Notes: generated by a model not told the origin, from the sequence alone. A stretch of 64,000 nucleotides of DNA from Microbacterium hydrocarbonoxydans (GCF_000956475.1 NZ_JYJB01000005.1:124001-188000), one strand, 5' to 3'; counted from the first letter of the stretch, positions 40,491-49,646 are shown. Translations and numbers: made by a program.

Positions 40491-41276
40491 TCATCCGTTC
40501 AGCGCATCCACTTCATCGAGGATGTCACGGAATGCGCTCGGGTCGTGCGCGAAGCGCCCGAGGAACAACCCGTCCACGCATCCCCCCACCTCACTGAGCA
40601 GACCAGGTCCGGCACTGCCGCCGTAGATCACCTGTCCGCGCCGGCCGCCCGATCCGCCGACGACGGCGCGGTCGGCCAGATGCGCGCGCAGCCGGGCGCA
40701 CACGCTGCGGATGTGCTCCGGCCCCGCAGGCGCAGGCGCCCCGATGGCCCACAGCGGCTCGTATGCCACGACGATCGCGCCCCCGATGCCGGCGGCGTCC
40801 GCCGCTCGCATCCCGGATTCGATCTGCCGGATGCAGGCCTGCGCTGACTCCTCCGCGCTCGAGCGCTGCTCCTCGCCGACGCAGAGGATCGGGGTCAGAC
40901 CGTTCCGCAGCGCCGCATGGACCTTGGCTGCGACGATGTCGTCGGTCTCGCCGAACAGGCGGCGGCGCTCTGCATGGCCCACCTCGACGTAACGGCATCC
41001 GACTTCGGCGAGGACCGCACCGGAAACCTCACCGGTGAAGGGGCCGGCATCCTCCGTGGCGAGGTCCTGCGCGCCGACCGCGAGACGATCGCCCATCTCG
41101 ACGCATGCGGGGATCGACGGGTACTGCGGAATGACGAACGCCGATACCCCCGCCGCCGCGGGATGCGCGGCCAGGATGCCGGAGACCTCCTGCACCCACT
41201 CGCGCGTGCGCGTGTGGGAGAAGTACATCTTGAGGCTGACCCCGATGAGCATGAGGCGGCCGTCAGCGCCCTTCAT
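40491..41276 (-). CDS. Triose-phosphate-isomerase family protein (L-erythrulose-1-P isomerase-like)
   Basis: A 261-residue TIM barrel. Catalytic Lys in GVSLKMYF (housekeeping TPI reads NWKMN), His in [18 protein letters not shown] and Glu in [10 protein letters not shown] are present, and [12 protein letters not shown] forms the phosphate site. The altered Lys motif and the missing NWK suggest a paralogue. With a DhaK-DhaL kinase and RpiB it resembles LerI, which converts L-erythrulose 1-phosphate to D-erythrulose 4-phosphate in tetritol and apionate pathways (inference). The start at 41276 overlaps the RpiB gene by 14 bp; ATG 41252 is possible. Confidence 0.87.
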   Translation of the reverse strand: MKGADGRLMLIGVSLKMYFSHTRTREWVQEVSGILAAHPAAAGVSAFVIPQYPSIPACVEMGDRLAVGAQDLATEDAGPFTGEVSGAVLAEVGCRYVEVGHAERRRLFGETDDIVAAKVHAALRNGLTPILCVGEEQRSSAEESAQACIRQIESGMRAADAAGIGGAIVVAYEPLWAIGAPAPAGPEHIRSVCARLRAHLADRAVVGGSGGRRGQVIYGGSAGPGLLSEVGGCVDGLFLGRFAHDPSAFRDILDEVDALNG

Positions 41277-41718
41277 AGGCGCAGATCTCCTGCACCTTCT
41301 CGTTCGAAGCGCTCTGCGGGTCGAACGTGTACGTGAGCCACTCCTTCGCGAGCCGGCGCGCCAGCTCGATGCCGATGACGCGCTGCCCCATGCAGAGCAC
41401 CTGCGCATCGTTGGACAGGATCGAGCGCTCGACGCTGAACGAGTCGTGCGCAGTCACGGCGCGGATTCCCGGGACCTTGTTCGCCGCGATCGCGACGCCG
41501 AGTCCCGTGCCGCAGATCAGGATCGCGCGGTCGGCGTCGCCGGCGGCCACGCGCTCGGCGGCGTTCGTCGCGATGCGCGGGTAGTTCGTGTGCCCGTCGG
41601 CGTCCACGCCGACGTCGACCACCTCGGCGACCAGCGGGTTCTCCCGCAGGTCTGCCTTGATGCGCTCCTTGTACTCGTACCCCGCGTCGTCCGAGCCGAT
41701 CACCAGTCGAAGTGCCAT
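41263..41718 (-). CDS. RpiB/LacA-LacB family sugar-phosphate isomerase
   Basis: A 151-residue isomerase. [22 protein letters not shown] opens the fold, [18 protein letters not shown] follows, and [26 protein letters not shown] holds the catalytic Cys with the anion hole. Such enzymes isomerise ribose 5-P, allose 6-P or, in tetritol catabolism (EryI/DerI), D-erythrulose 4-P to D-erythrose 4-P, which would feed the pentose phosphate pathway; the latter is favoured by the neighbours. GGAGGAAG lies 5-8 nt before the ATG at 41718, one base after the kinase stop. Confidence 0.9.
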   Translation of the reverse strand: MALRLVIGSDDAGYEYKERIKADLRENPLVAEVVDVGVDADGHTNYPRIATNAAERVAAGDADRAILICGTGLGVAIAANKVPGIRAVTAHDSFSVERSILSNDAQVLCMGQRVIGIELARRLAKEWLTYTFDPQSASNEKVQEICAYEGR

Positions 41719-41719
41719 G

Positions 41720-43447
41720 TCAGTCTTCCTCCTCAAGGATCCGTAGAACCGTGTGTGCGATGAGCGCGAACGAGACCGCGCCCGGGTCTGGGGTGCCGAT
41801 GCTCTTGTCGCCGTGCGAACGCGCCCGTCCGAGCTTGGCCGTCAGCTGGGCCGTGGCCTCGGCGGCAGCGGTCGCCGCGTCCGCGGCATCCCTCCACGCC
41901 TCGATGAGCCCCGCGCCGGCGCCGAGTCGCTCGTGGAGGCGGTCGGCGAACGGGACGATCGCGTCGATCATGGTCTTGTCGCCGGGTTTCGCCTTGCCGA
42001 AGGACATCACCGCATCCTTCATGCGGGCGACGCCGGCGCCGACGGCTTCGGCATCGACGGCCGCGTCGTCCCCGAGTGCGGCGCCGAGCGCGACGAGCAT
42101 CTCGCCCCAGATGGCACCCGACGTGCCGCCGCCCTTGTCGGCCCAGGCGTCCCCCGCGTGCTGGAGCGTGGTGCGGGAGCCGGCCGAGCGCTGCACTGCA
42201 TCGGCAGCCGCGGTCGCGGCCGCTCTGCTGCCGCGCTGCATGCCTATCCCGTGGTCTCCGTCGCCGGCCACGCGGTCGATCCTTCCGAGTTCATCGGCCT
42301 GTTCGTCGAGCATCCCGGCCATGGCATCGAGGGCGCGGCCGATCGTCACGGCCGCGGCGCGGGACTCGTCGCTCGCGTCGCCGACGGCGAACTCGTCCTC
42401 GTGGAGATCCTCCCCCGCGATCTCGGCCGCGACGCGGCCGTCGACGGCGCCGCGACGATACGCCGGGGTGTCGCACGGTGCGTGCCAGAGATCTTCGAGC
42501 TCGTCATCCAGCCACAGCAGCGTGAGCGAGACCCCGGCCATGTCGAAGCTGGTGCAGAACTCCCCCACTTCGGGCGAGACGACGACCGCTCCGGCCTCAC
42601 CGAGCAGTCGATGCACCGCGTCGTAGACGACGTAGAGCTCCTCGTACTTGACGCTGCCGAGACCGTTCAGGATCGGCACGACACGTGCGCCAGCGACGTC
42701 GACACCTTCGGGGATCTCGGCCAGCAGCGACGACACGAACAGCTCGGCGAGCCCGTCTGCCGAGGGGACGTCGACCTCGTCGATGCCTGGCTCGCCGTGG
42801 ATGCCGAGGCCGACGGCCATGCGCCCCTCCGGAACCGTGAAGAGGGGCTCATCTGCGCCCGGCAGCGTGCAGCCCGTGAAGGCGACGCCGAGCGAGCGCG
42901 TGCGCTCGTTCGCGAGGATCGCGACGCGCTCCACGCCGTCGAGGTCGTATCCCGCCTCGGCGGCGGCGCCTGCGACCTTGAACACCACGAGGTCTCCGGC
43001 GATTCCGCGGCGCTTCTCGCTCTCGTCGGCGGGCGCGCTGTAGATGTCATCCGTCACCGTGACCGTCCGGCAGTCGATGCCGGCCTCCCGCAGACGCTCC
43101 TGCGCCTGGGTGAAGTGCAGGACGTCGCCGGCGTAGTTGCCGTAGCTGAGCAGGACGCCGCGCCCCTCGTGCGCGGCCGTCGCGACGGAGTGCACCTGGT
43201 GCGCGGAGGGCGAGGCGAAGAGGTTTCCCATCGCCGCGCCGTGCGCGAGACCGGGCCCGACCAGTCCGGCGAAGGCCGGATAGTGCCCGCTGCCCCCGCC
43301 GATCACGACGGCGACCGTGGGCTCGGGTCCGCGCGTCGAGCGCACGACGCCGCCGGTGACCTGGCGAACCCAGCGTCCGGATGCCGCGGCGAAGCCGGCG
43401 GCTGAGTCGGCGGCGAAATCGTCCGGATCGTTGAACAAGCGCGTCAT
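41720..43447 (-). CDS. DhaK-DhaL fused dihydroxyacetone-type kinase (probable erythrulose kinase)
   Basis: A 575-residue two-domain ATP-dependent kinase. The N-terminal DhaK domain (about 1-330) has [15 protein letters not shown] and [11 protein letters not shown] with the His that binds the substrate carbonyl covalently. The C-terminal DhaL domain (about 375-575) has [16 protein letters not shown] (Mg-ATP Asp residues) and [12 protein letters not shown]. The loop that reads GHEPAHAG in DHA kinases is GHYPAFAG here, suggesting a different ketose such as L- or D-erythrulose (inference). AGGGGAA precedes the ATG at 43447. It is the first gene of operon 2, downstream of the shared operator. Confidence 0.9.
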   Translation of the reverse strand: MTRLFNDPDDFAADSAAGFAAASGRWVRQVTGGVVRSTRGPEPTVAVVIGGGSGHYPAFAGLVGPGLAHGAAMGNLFASPSAHQVHSVATAAHEGRGVLLSYGNYAGDVLHFTQAQERLREAGIDCRTVTVTDDIYSAPADESEKRRGIAGDLVVFKVAGAAAEAGYDLDGVERVAILANERTRSLGVAFTGCTLPGADEPLFTVPEGRMAVGLGIHGEPGIDEVDVPSADGLAELFVSSLLAEIPEGVDVAGARVVPILNGLGSVKYEELYVVYDAVHRLLGEAGAVVVSPEVGEFCTSFDMAGVSLTLLWLDDELEDLWHAPCDTPAYRRGAVDGRVAAEIAGEDLHEDEFAVGDASDESRAAAVTIGRALDAMAGMLDEQADELGRIDRVAGDGDHGIGMQRGSRAAATAAADAVQRSAGSRTTLQHAGDAWADKGGGTSGAIWGEMLVALGAALGDDAAVDAEAVGAGVARMKDAVMSFGKAKPGDKTMIDAIVPFADRLHERLGAGAGLIEAWRDAADAATAAAEATAQLTAKLGRARSHGDKSIGTPDPGAVSFALIAHTVLRILEEED

Positions 43448-43475
43448 TGCGTTCCCCTCTGTGGTGGCGTTCCTC

Positions 43476-43490
43476 GATCCTATAGGAAAT
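43476..43490 (-). promoter_or_regulatory. Shared palindromic operator, operon 2
   Basis: GATCCTATAGGAAAT, identical over 15 bp to 39686-39700, lies 29 bp upstream of the DhaK-DhaL kinase start. The minus-strand TAGGAT within it could be the -10. The identity and similar placement tie both operons to one regulator. Confidence 0.75.
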
Positions 43491-43614
43491 CGGATCATAC
43501 GTACAGAGAGCGAGCCACTGGCCTCCCCGGAGGCGACGGTCAGCGCAGCGGGCCGAGACCGGCGGGAGCCGGGCGGGCGAGGGCTCTCACGCCGTAGCAG
43601 AGGAGGGCGTCATG

Positions 43615-43726
43615 GAAGGGCGCCGTGGCGGAAGGGCGCCGTGGCGGAAGGGCGCCGTAGCGGAAGGGCGCCGTAGTGGAAGGGCGCCGTAGCGGAAGGG
43701 CGCCGTAGCGGAAGGGCGCCGTAGTG
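43615..43726. repeat. 16-bp tandem repeat, seven copies
   Basis: Seven contiguous units GAAGGGCGCCGTNGYG (N = A/G, Y = C/T) run from 43615 to 43726, each with a GGCGCC palindrome, plus a degenerate remnant reaching the NUDIX stop codon at 43740. There is no spacer structure, so it is not CRISPR. It occupies much of the 292-bp gap between the kinase promoter and the NUDIX gene; the remainder is featureless GC-rich sequence. Confidence 0.93.
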
Positions 43727-43739
43727 GAAGGGGATGCCG

Positions 43740-44342
43740 CTAGCGCAGCAGCCCGACGCTCGCGAGGGCCTGCCGGATCAGCGTGCCGCGGCCGCCCTCC
43801 ATCTCGGCGGCGACGGCATCCGACCCCGCCTCCTCCGGGGTGAACCAGGTGACCTCGAGCGCGTCCTGACGCGGCTCGCAGGTACCCGTGACAGGCACCA
43901 CGAACGCCAGCGACACGGCGTGCTGACGGTCGTCGTGGTAGGCGCTGACACCGGGGATCGGGAAGTACTCGGCAACCGTGAACGGCAAGGGCTGCGGGGG
44001 CAGCAGCGGGAAGGCCATGGGGCCGAGGTCGTTCTCGACGTGCCGGAACAGGGCGTCACGGATCGTCTCGCCGAACCGGACCCTGCCCGAGACGATCGTG
44101 CGCGTCATCTCGCCCATCGGCGTCGAACGCAGCAGGATGCCGATCTCGGTGACGACTCCCGAGCCGTCGGTGCGCACCGGAACGGCCTCGACGTAGAGCA
44201 TGGGCAGCCGACGCCGCGCCTCCTCCAGCTCGAACTCGCTCAGCCAGCCCGGGTTCGATCCCGGCGCCGGCGTGGCCGCGGCGAAGCCGGCGAGCCCGTC
44301 GTCTTCGGGCTCGGGATCAGGATCAGGTGTGCGAACCGCCAT
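43740..44342 (-). CDS. NUDIX-fold family protein (DUF4916-like), degenerate Nudix box
   Basis: A 200-residue protein. The N-terminal 50 residues are acidic and proline-rich. The Nudix-box position reads GRVRFGETIRDALFRHVENDLG: the first Gly, first Glu and Arg fit GX5EX7RE, but the usual REUXEE glutamates are replaced by His, Asn and Asp. Metal-dependent pyrophosphatase activity is therefore doubtful. Actinobacterial relatives labelled DUF4916/NUDIX family share this box. It is divergent from the esterase gene over 29 bp. Confidence 0.82.
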   Translation of the reverse strand: MAVRTPDPDPEPEDDGLAGFAAATPAPGSNPGWLSEFELEEARRRLPMLYVEAVPVRTDGSGVVTEIGILLRSTPMGEMTRTIVSGRVRFGETIRDALFRHVENDLGPMAFPLLPPQPLPFTVAEYFPIPGVSAYHDDRQHAVSLAFVVPVTGTCEPRQDALEVTWFTPEEAGSDAVAAEMEGGRGTLIRQALASVGLLR

Positions 44343-44371
44343 GTGTCCTTTCTACCAGGCAGGATGGAGGC

Positions 44372-45019
44372 GTGAGCGAGAACCTGAGGATCGACGACAG
44401 CGCGACGCTCTGGTCGACAGAGGCCCGAGAGCGGATGCCGCTGCTGGTGCTGCTGCACGGCTACGGCGCCGACGAGAACGACCTGTTCGGGCTCGCGCGA
44501 TATCTTCCCGCAGGGCTCGCCGTGGCATCCGTCGCCGCTCCCCTCGCCCCGCCTTGGCCGATGCCCGGCCGCTCCTGGTATCCGATCGAGGGGCTCGACG
44601 GTCGCGATCCCTCGCACGTGACGGCCGCCGCCGAAGCCCTGCTGCGCTGGCTCGACGAGATCGGCGCCGACGACATCGCACTGCTCGGCTTCTCACAGGG
44701 CGCGGCGGTGTCGCTGCAGGCGCTGCGGCTCGCGCCGGAGCGGATCGGCGCCGTCGTCGCGCTCAGCGGATACGTCGCCCCGGGAGACCTCCCCGGCGAT
44801 CCTGAGCTGGCTGAGCGGCGCCCGCGCGTCTTCTGGGGGCGCGGCACACACGACGACGTCATCCCGCCGAACCTGGTCGTGCACACCGCCGACTGGCTGC
44901 CGACGCACTCCGACCTCTCCGGCCGGGTGTACACCGGTCTCACCCACAGCATCTCCGAGGACGAGCTCGTCGACGTGCGGGTGTTCCTGGACCGATGGCT
45001 GGAGAACCTCAGCGTCTGA
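44372..45019 (+). CDS. Alpha/beta-hydrolase (phospholipase/carboxylesterase family)
   Basis: A 215-residue hydrolase of the Abhydrolase_2 group. LLVLLHGYGADENDLFGLA forms the oxyanion hole, ALLGFSQGAAVSLQAL holds nucleophile Ser in GxSxG, GTHDDVIPPNL holds the Asp and GLTHSISEDEL the His. Relatives hydrolyse short acyl esters or lysophospholipids in the cytoplasm. The GTG at 44372 has GGAGG ending 2-3 nt before it; an in-frame ATG at 44327 would overlap the divergent gene. The stop lies 6 bp from the convergent nuclease-like gene. Confidence 0.9.
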   Translation: MSENLRIDDSATLWSTEARERMPLLVLLHGYGADENDLFGLARYLPAGLAVASVAAPLAPPWPMPGRSWYPIEGLDGRDPSHVTAAAEALLRWLDEIGADDIALLGFSQGAAVSLQALRLAPERIGAVVALSGYVAPGDLPGDPELAERRPRVFWGRGTHDDVIPPNLVVHTADWLPTHSDLSGRVYTGLTHSISEDELVDVRVFLDRWLENLSV

Positions 45020-45025
45020 GGGTGG

Positions 45026-46297
45026 TCAGCGCCTCGCGCCGGGCACGCCGGCGTCGATCCACACCAGGCGATGATCGCTCGACGGGAACGGGTAGGTGCC
45101 TGTCAGCGCCGAAAGCGGCTCGTCGGACGCGGGCCAGAACACGCCTGACCCCAGGACGCGGATCTGCCGACTGGGCAGCACGTAGTCGACGCGCAGGTTC
45201 CCCGGCGGCTCCGAGAAGTCGGCCGTGTCCTGCTGGGGAGCGCCGACATGATCGAGGTTCACACCGCCCTGGAGCTCGGTCGCCTCTGCCGCCCCGGCGC
45301 TCGTCGGCACCGTGCTCGTGTTGATCCTCGGGTTCTCGAGGAGCTGACGGATCGCGCCGCCGGTCGAGTCGCCGTCGTTCGGGTCGGCGTTCTGATCGCC
45401 GGCGATGACGAACAGCGAGCCGCCCTTGAGCCCTCCCGCACGGCCGGCGTCGTCAGTGATGTACGCGGAGGCATCGCCACCGGTGACGTAATCCGACCAG
45501 AAGCGGATCTCGTCGTGGTTGCGCGTGCCGTTGCGATCCTCTGCGCCGTCGAAGGTCGGCGGAGTCGGGTGCGACACCAGGAAGTGCACGGTCTTGTTCT
45601 TCGATACCCGGATCGGCACGTCCCAGTGCGACTTGCTCGACAGCGGGAACTGCGCGAGCTCCTCCGGCGAGTACCAGTCGGCGGGCGCATCGGTGGCCGG
45701 GTCGTCCGGCAGGAGCGCGCCGGGCATGTCGACCCAGCGGAAGTTCCGGAACGTGCGGACCGCGTCCTCGTCGATCGGCAGCTTGGAGTACACGGCCATG
45801 CCGTACTGCCCGGGGAAGAGCCCGAAGCCCCATGCGTCGTCACCGCCGCCCACGGCGCCGTTGTTGTTGAGATCGAAGCCGCTGGGCACGCCCGTGTTCA
45901 CGGGTGCGGTGTAGCGATAGGGGTACTCGACCGGGGCCGCATCGCCGTGCGGCACGCTGAGGTAGTTGTCCTGGAAGAGGCGCAGCGCCTCGCCCCCGGC
46001 GACGTAGTCGAACTCGTTGATGAGGAGGACGTCGGGGTTGGCGCGCTGGATGATCTCGGCGACGGCATCCGCCTGCGCGTTGCCCGGCGCAGACAGGTCG
46101 CTGACCAGCGCGCCCTCCGCACCGCGGTTGAGCGAGGCGTTGAACGTGGCGAACCGGACGTCGCCCGCGGCGCCCTGGCCGCCTGAGGACGGCGAGGATG
46201 CGGCGACCGCGGGCGCGGCCGTGGCGGTCCCTGCGACGACGAGGAGCAGTGCTGCAGCGATTCCGACGGTGCGGACGCGACGATGCGGTCTGGTCAT
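45026..46297 (-). CDS. Secreted endonuclease/exonuclease/phosphatase family protein
   Basis: A 423-residue protein with a Sec signal peptide (basic PHRRVRT, hydrophobic core, cleavage probable after APAVAA or TATA near residues 28-33). The EEP domain shows VRFATFNASLNR (Asn), DVLLINEFDYV (metal Glu), QYGMAVYSKLPI, VHFLVSHPTPP (His), FVIAGDQNADPNDGDS (Asp-x-Asn) and a terminal FPSSDHRLVWIDA (Asp-His). Extracellular DNA/RNA or phosphoester hydrolysis is likely; the substrate is unknown. It is divergent from the ABC-F gene over 285 bp. Confidence 0.88.
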   Translation of the reverse strand: MTRPHRRVRTVGIAAALLLVVAGTATAAPAVAASSPSSGGQGAAGDVRFATFNASLNRGAEGALVSDLSAPGNAQADAVAEIIQRANPDVLLINEFDYVAGGEALRLFQDNYLSVPHGDAAPVEYPYRYTAPVNTGVPSGFDLNNNGAVGGGDDAWGFGLFPGQYGMAVYSKLPIDEDAVRTFRNFRWVDMPGALLPDDPATDAPADWYSPEELAQFPLSSKSHWDVPIRVSKNKTVHFLVSHPTPPTFDGAEDRNGTRNHDEIRFWSDYVTGGDASAYITDDAGRAGGLKGGSLFVIAGDQNADPNDGDSTGGAIRQLLENPRINTSTVPTSAGAAEATELQGGVNLDHVGAPQQDTADFSEPPGNLRVDYVLPSRQIRVLGSGVFWPASDEPLSALTGTYPFPSSDHRLVWIDAGVPGARR

Positions 46298-46375
46298 GAA
46301 GCCACGCTAACCCCGGCAGGTGGCCACCGGGTGAACTCCTGGCGAGCGTGAATGATCACGAGCGACACGCCCGGG

Positions 46376-46404
46376 TTGCGCGCGCCGCCCGGGGCGGGTA
46401 TCGT
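46376..46404 (+). promoter_or_regulatory. Promoter and long leader of ABC-F gene
   Basis: TTGCGC (46376-46381) and TATCGT (46399-46404) are 17 bp apart, giving a start near 46411 and a leader of about 170 nt before the ATG at 46583. The leader has a possible 7-codon open frame (GTG 46423 to TGA 46446) and alternating GTTCC/GGAAC/GTTCC segments (46515, 46521, 46534) that could form exclusive pairings, as in drug-inducible attenuators of ABC-F genes. Confidence 0.4.
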
Positions 46405-46582
46405 CGTGGCGTCCTGTCCGCCGTGTCTGGAAGTCCTTTGATCTGATCCGTCGCCTCCGCGCCCCTCTTCTCGCGCGCTGACCCGACGATCGCCGACTCC
46501 ACGGCCACCCTCCCGTTCCGGGAACCCCTCGACGTTCCGGGGGATCGGTGTCAGTGCACCCCGCACTCGACAGGAGACACTC

Positions 46583-48265
46583 ATGTCAACACCCACCCTT
46601 CACGCTTCGGTCGTCCTCGACCGCCTCACCTTCACCTGGCCTGACGGCTCGACCGCCCTGAGCGAGGTGTCCGGGTCCTTCGGAACCGGCCGCACCGGTC
46701 TCGTCGGGCGCAACGGGGCAGGGAAGTCCACTCTGCTGCGCCTGATGGCAGGTGTCCTCACCCCCACTTCGGGGGTGATCACCGCCACCGGCGAGATCGC
46801 CTATCTGCCGCAGCAGCTGACGCTCGACGTCGACCGCCGCGTCGCCGAGCTTCTCGGCGTCGCCACGGCTCTCGACGCCGTGCGCGCGATCGAGGCGGGC
46901 GATGTGGATCCGGCCCGCTTCGATGCCGTCGGCGACGACTGGGACATCGAGGCGCGAGCCGCAGCATCCCTCGCCGAAGCCGGCCTCTCCCCCGACTTCC
47001 TCGACCGCCGTGTCGGAGAGCTCTCTGGTGGCGAGGCGGTGCTGGTGGCGATCGCCGGCATCCGCCTTCGCCGTGCGCCGATCACGCTGCTCGACGAGCC
47101 GACCAACAATCTCGACCGCGACGCCCGCGCGACGCTGGCGGCGATGGTCGAGTCGTGGAAGGGCGCGCTCGTCGTGGTCAGTCACGACCTGTCGCTGCTG
47201 GAGCTCATGGACGACACGGCCGAGCTGTACGGCAGCGAGCTGACCGTGTTCGGCGGCCCGTACTCGGAATGGCGGGCACGGCTGGATGCCGAGCAGGATG
47301 CCGCGAAGCAGGCCGAGGTCGCGGCGAAGCAGGTGCTCCGCAAGGAGAAGCGCCAGCGCATCGAGGCGGAGTCGAAGCTCGCGACCCGCAGTCAGATGGC
47401 CAAGAAGGCCTACGAGAACAAGAAGGAGCCCAAGATCGTCATGAACGGGCGCAAGATGGCTGCGGAGGTCTCGGCAGGCCGGCTGCGCGTCGAGGTCGGG
47501 GCGAAGGAGGATGCGGCGCGCTCGGCGCTCGACGAGGCGGGGCGCCGCGTGCGCTCGGACGCGTCGATGAAGATCGAGCTGCCCGATCCCGGTGTGTCGA
47601 GATCGCGCCGGATCGCGACGATCAGCGACGCCGAGCGGGAATGGGTGATCCAGGGTCCTGAGCGGGTCGCGCTGATCGGCCGCAACGGCGTGGGCAAGAC
47701 GACGCTGCTCGAGCGGCTGGTCGCCGGCGCCGTTCACAACTCAGGAAGATCTGTCGCCGAAGGCGCCGGACCCCGGGATTCCCGCACCCCGGAACCGCCG
47801 CGGGACTCTTCTTTCCTGAATTGTGAACGCGCGGATGCCGTCGCCCACACCGACCGCATCGGATACCTGCCGCAGCGCGTCGACGATCTCGACGAGACCC
47901 GCACGGTCTTCGAGAACATCGCGGATGCCGCACCCCAGGTGCCGGAGAAGGAGCTGCGCAACCGGCTCGCGCGCTTCCTCATCCGCGGGGCGACGGCCGA
48001 ACGTCCCGTCGCTGCGCTCTCCGGCGGCGAGCGCTTCCGGGTGGCGCTCGCGAGGCTGCTGATGAGCGATCCCGCCCCTCACCTGGTCGTTCTCGACGAG
48101 CCGACCAACAACCTCGACATCGACACCGTCGATCAGCTCGTCGAGGCGCTGCGCGCCTACCGCGGAGCGGTGCTCGTCGTGAGTCACGACGATGCATTCC
48201 TCGCCAGGCTCGATCTCGATCTCACGCTCGAGATCGATGCGGAGGGGGCCCTGCACGCCGTCTGA
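46583..48265 (+). CDS. ABC-F family ribosome-protection type ATPase
   Basis: A 560-residue protein with two ATPase domains and no membrane helix. NBD1: [34 protein letters not shown]. The linker (about residues 230-345), [21 protein letters not shown] onward, is the charged P-site tRNA interaction motif. NBD2: [37 protein letters not shown]. The sequence resembles actinobacterial antibiotic-resistance ABC-F proteins (TlrC/OleB group), which displace drugs from the ribosome. An unusual segment at residues about 384-416 after the NBD2 Walker A is encoded by a 97-bp palindrome. AGGAGA precedes the ATG at 46583. A long leader suggests attenuation control. Confidence 0.93.
   Translation: MSTPTLHASVVLDRLTFTWPDGSTALSEVSGSFGTGRTGLVGRNGAGKSTLLRLMAGVLTPTSGVITATGEIAYLPQQLTLDVDRRVAELLGVATALDAVRAIEAGDVDPARFDAVGDDWDIEARAAASLAEAGLSPDFLDRRVGELSGGEAVLVAIAGIRLRRAPITLLDEPTNNLDRDARATLAAMVESWKGALVVVSHDLSLLELMDDTAELYGSELTVFGGPYSEWRARLDAEQDAAKQAEVAAKQVLRKEKRQRIEAESKLATRSQMAKKAYENKKEPKIVMNGRKMAAEVSAGRLRVEVGAKEDAARSALDEAGRRVRSDASMKIELPDPGVSRSRRIATISDAEREWVIQGPERVALIGRNGVGKTTLLERLVAGAVHNSGRSVAEGAGPRDSRTPEPPRDSSFLNCERADAVAHTDRIGYLPQRVDDLDETRTVFENIADAAPQVPEKELRNRLARFLIRGATAERPVAALSGGERFRVALARLLMSDPAPHLVVLDEPTNNLDIDTVDQLVEALRAYRGAVLVVSHDDAFLARLDLDLTLEIDAEGALHAV
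47732..47828. repeat. Palindromic element inserted in frame in ABC-F gene
   Basis: GTTCACAACTCAGGAA (47732-47747) and TTCCTGAATTGTGAAC (47813-47828) are 16-bp inverted arms with one mismatch. The 65-bp interior is GC-rich with further small inverted repeats. The element is read through in frame and encodes about 33 Ser/Pro/Arg-rich residues within NBD2. Confidence 0.85.
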
Positions 48266-48350
48266 CCGGCGTCACGCGGCCGGTCCGGACGTCGAAGACT
48301 CCGGACCGGCCGCTCCCCCATCCGCGCGGACCCCTCATCCGCGCGAAGCA

Positions 48351-49646
48351 TCATCCGAACGGCGCCACCCACCACGGCACCTGCCCGACCTCGACGGGCC
48401 GCAGCGAGCCGTCCGCATCGAGCACTCGCAGAGAGTCCGGCTGCCACGACTCCGGTGCGGCCGCGATCACGGCCGTCGTGCCGGAGGAACCGGTGACGGC
48501 CCTCAGCGCGTCGGTCCCCATCTCGACCGTGTCGACGATCTCGCCGGTCGCGACGGACACGCTGCTGAGCAGCATCCGCTCGGCGTTCACGGATTCCCGG
48601 TGCTGCACGAGCACGTACCCCGAGGCGAACCCTGCAGGGGTCGCGGGCGCGCTGCCGGCCGATGCCTGCGCGCTCGCCGCCTCGAGCAGCGCCTCGACGT
48701 CGTCGAGGTCGATCCCGTCGAAGTCCCCCTCCAGGAACTGCCCCGTCTCGAGCATCACACCCTGCCGCGACGACGGGCCCGTGAGGGGGATGATCTCGGC
48801 GCCGACGAGCTCGGTGCGGCTGACGGTGCGGCCGTCGGGCGAGGTGATCACGAGCGCATCGCGGCTGACGGCCTCGGCGATCGACTCGATCTCGACCTTC
48901 GTGCCATCGGGGCCCGTCGCCGCGTCGACGCGAGTCGTGAGAGCCGCGGTGTCGAGGAACGCGCTCGCGCTCAGCGCGCCCCGCCATCGGCTCGCGACGT
49001 CGGGATCCGCCGCGGTCGCAGTCTGCGTGCCGACCGGGATCTGCAGCACCGCGCCCGAGCCGGTGAGCGCCACGACGGCGTTCGTCTCGAGGTCGTAGCC
49101 GTATGCCGAGGCGGCGAGCACGGCGTCGGAACCGATTCCCGAGACGCCGGTTCCCTCGGCGCGGATGTTCCCGGTCGCCGCATCCAGGATCACGAGCCCC
49201 TCGTCACTCGCGACGTAGACGAGAGTCGAGTCACCGGCGAGCGCCATGGCTTCGCCGCCGAGATCGTCGTTCAGGCGCTGGTCCCAGAGCGTCTCGCCGT
49301 CGGAGAGCCGGATCGCCGCCGCTCGGTGCTGGAACATGGGCTCGCCGATGCCAGGGCGGGAGTCGTCGGCGTAGACGACGATCGCCACGTCCTGCTCGTC
49401 GATGCTGATCACCGCGGCGCCCGGCAGGATCTCCAGATCGCGCGTCGGCGGCGAGAGCATCCACGTCCCGATGAAGATCGCCGCGCCGAGGAGCACCGGC
49501 GTCAGCAGGAATCCGAGGAAGCGGAATCGGATGCGCCGTCGCACCGTGCGCGGGTCGTGCGGCCGCCGAGGCGGAACCGGCGTCGACCCCAGCGGAAGAA
49601 CCGTGCTGCCGTTGAGCACATACCCTCGCGACTCGTTCGTGTTCAT
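48351..49646 (-). CDS. Membrane-anchored beta-propeller protein, function unknown
   Basis: A 431-residue protein: a Pro/Arg-rich cytoplasmic tail of about 42 residues, a single helix (FLGFLLTPVLLGAAIFIGTWML) and a large extracytoplasmic domain with PQQ-like blade repeats such as AAIRLSDGETLWDQRL, TLVYVASDEGLVILDAATGNI and LLSSVSVATGEIVDTVEM. It could be related to the PA2928 family, but I am not certain. It is divergent from the CHAT/TPR operon with an 83-bp shared promoter region, so it could be the surface partner of that system or merely a neighbour. Confidence 0.75.
   Translation of the reverse strand: MNTNESRGYVLNGSTVLPLGSTPVPPRRPHDPRTVRRRIRFRFLGFLLTPVLLGAAIFIGTWMLSPPTRDLEILPGAAVISIDEQDVAIVVYADDSRPGIGEPMFQHRAAAIRLSDGETLWDQRLNDDLGGEAMALAGDSTLVYVASDEGLVILDAATGNIRAEGTGVSGIGSDAVLAASAYGYDLETNAVVALTGSGAVLQIPVGTQTATAADPDVASRWRGALSASAFLDTAALTTRVDAATGPDGTKVEIESIAEAVSRDALVITSPDGRTVSRTELVGAEIIPLTGPSSRQGVMLETGQFLEGDFDGIDLDDVEALLEAASAQASAGSAPATPAGFASGYVLVQHRESVNAERMLLSSVSVATGEIVDTVEMGTDALRAVTGSSGTTAVIAAAPESWQPDSLRVLDADGSLRPVEVGQVPWWVAPFG

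Noticed and set aside
43615..43726. 16-bp tandem array considered as a CRISPR
   Set aside because: Units are contiguous with no unique spacers, and no cas genes are present.
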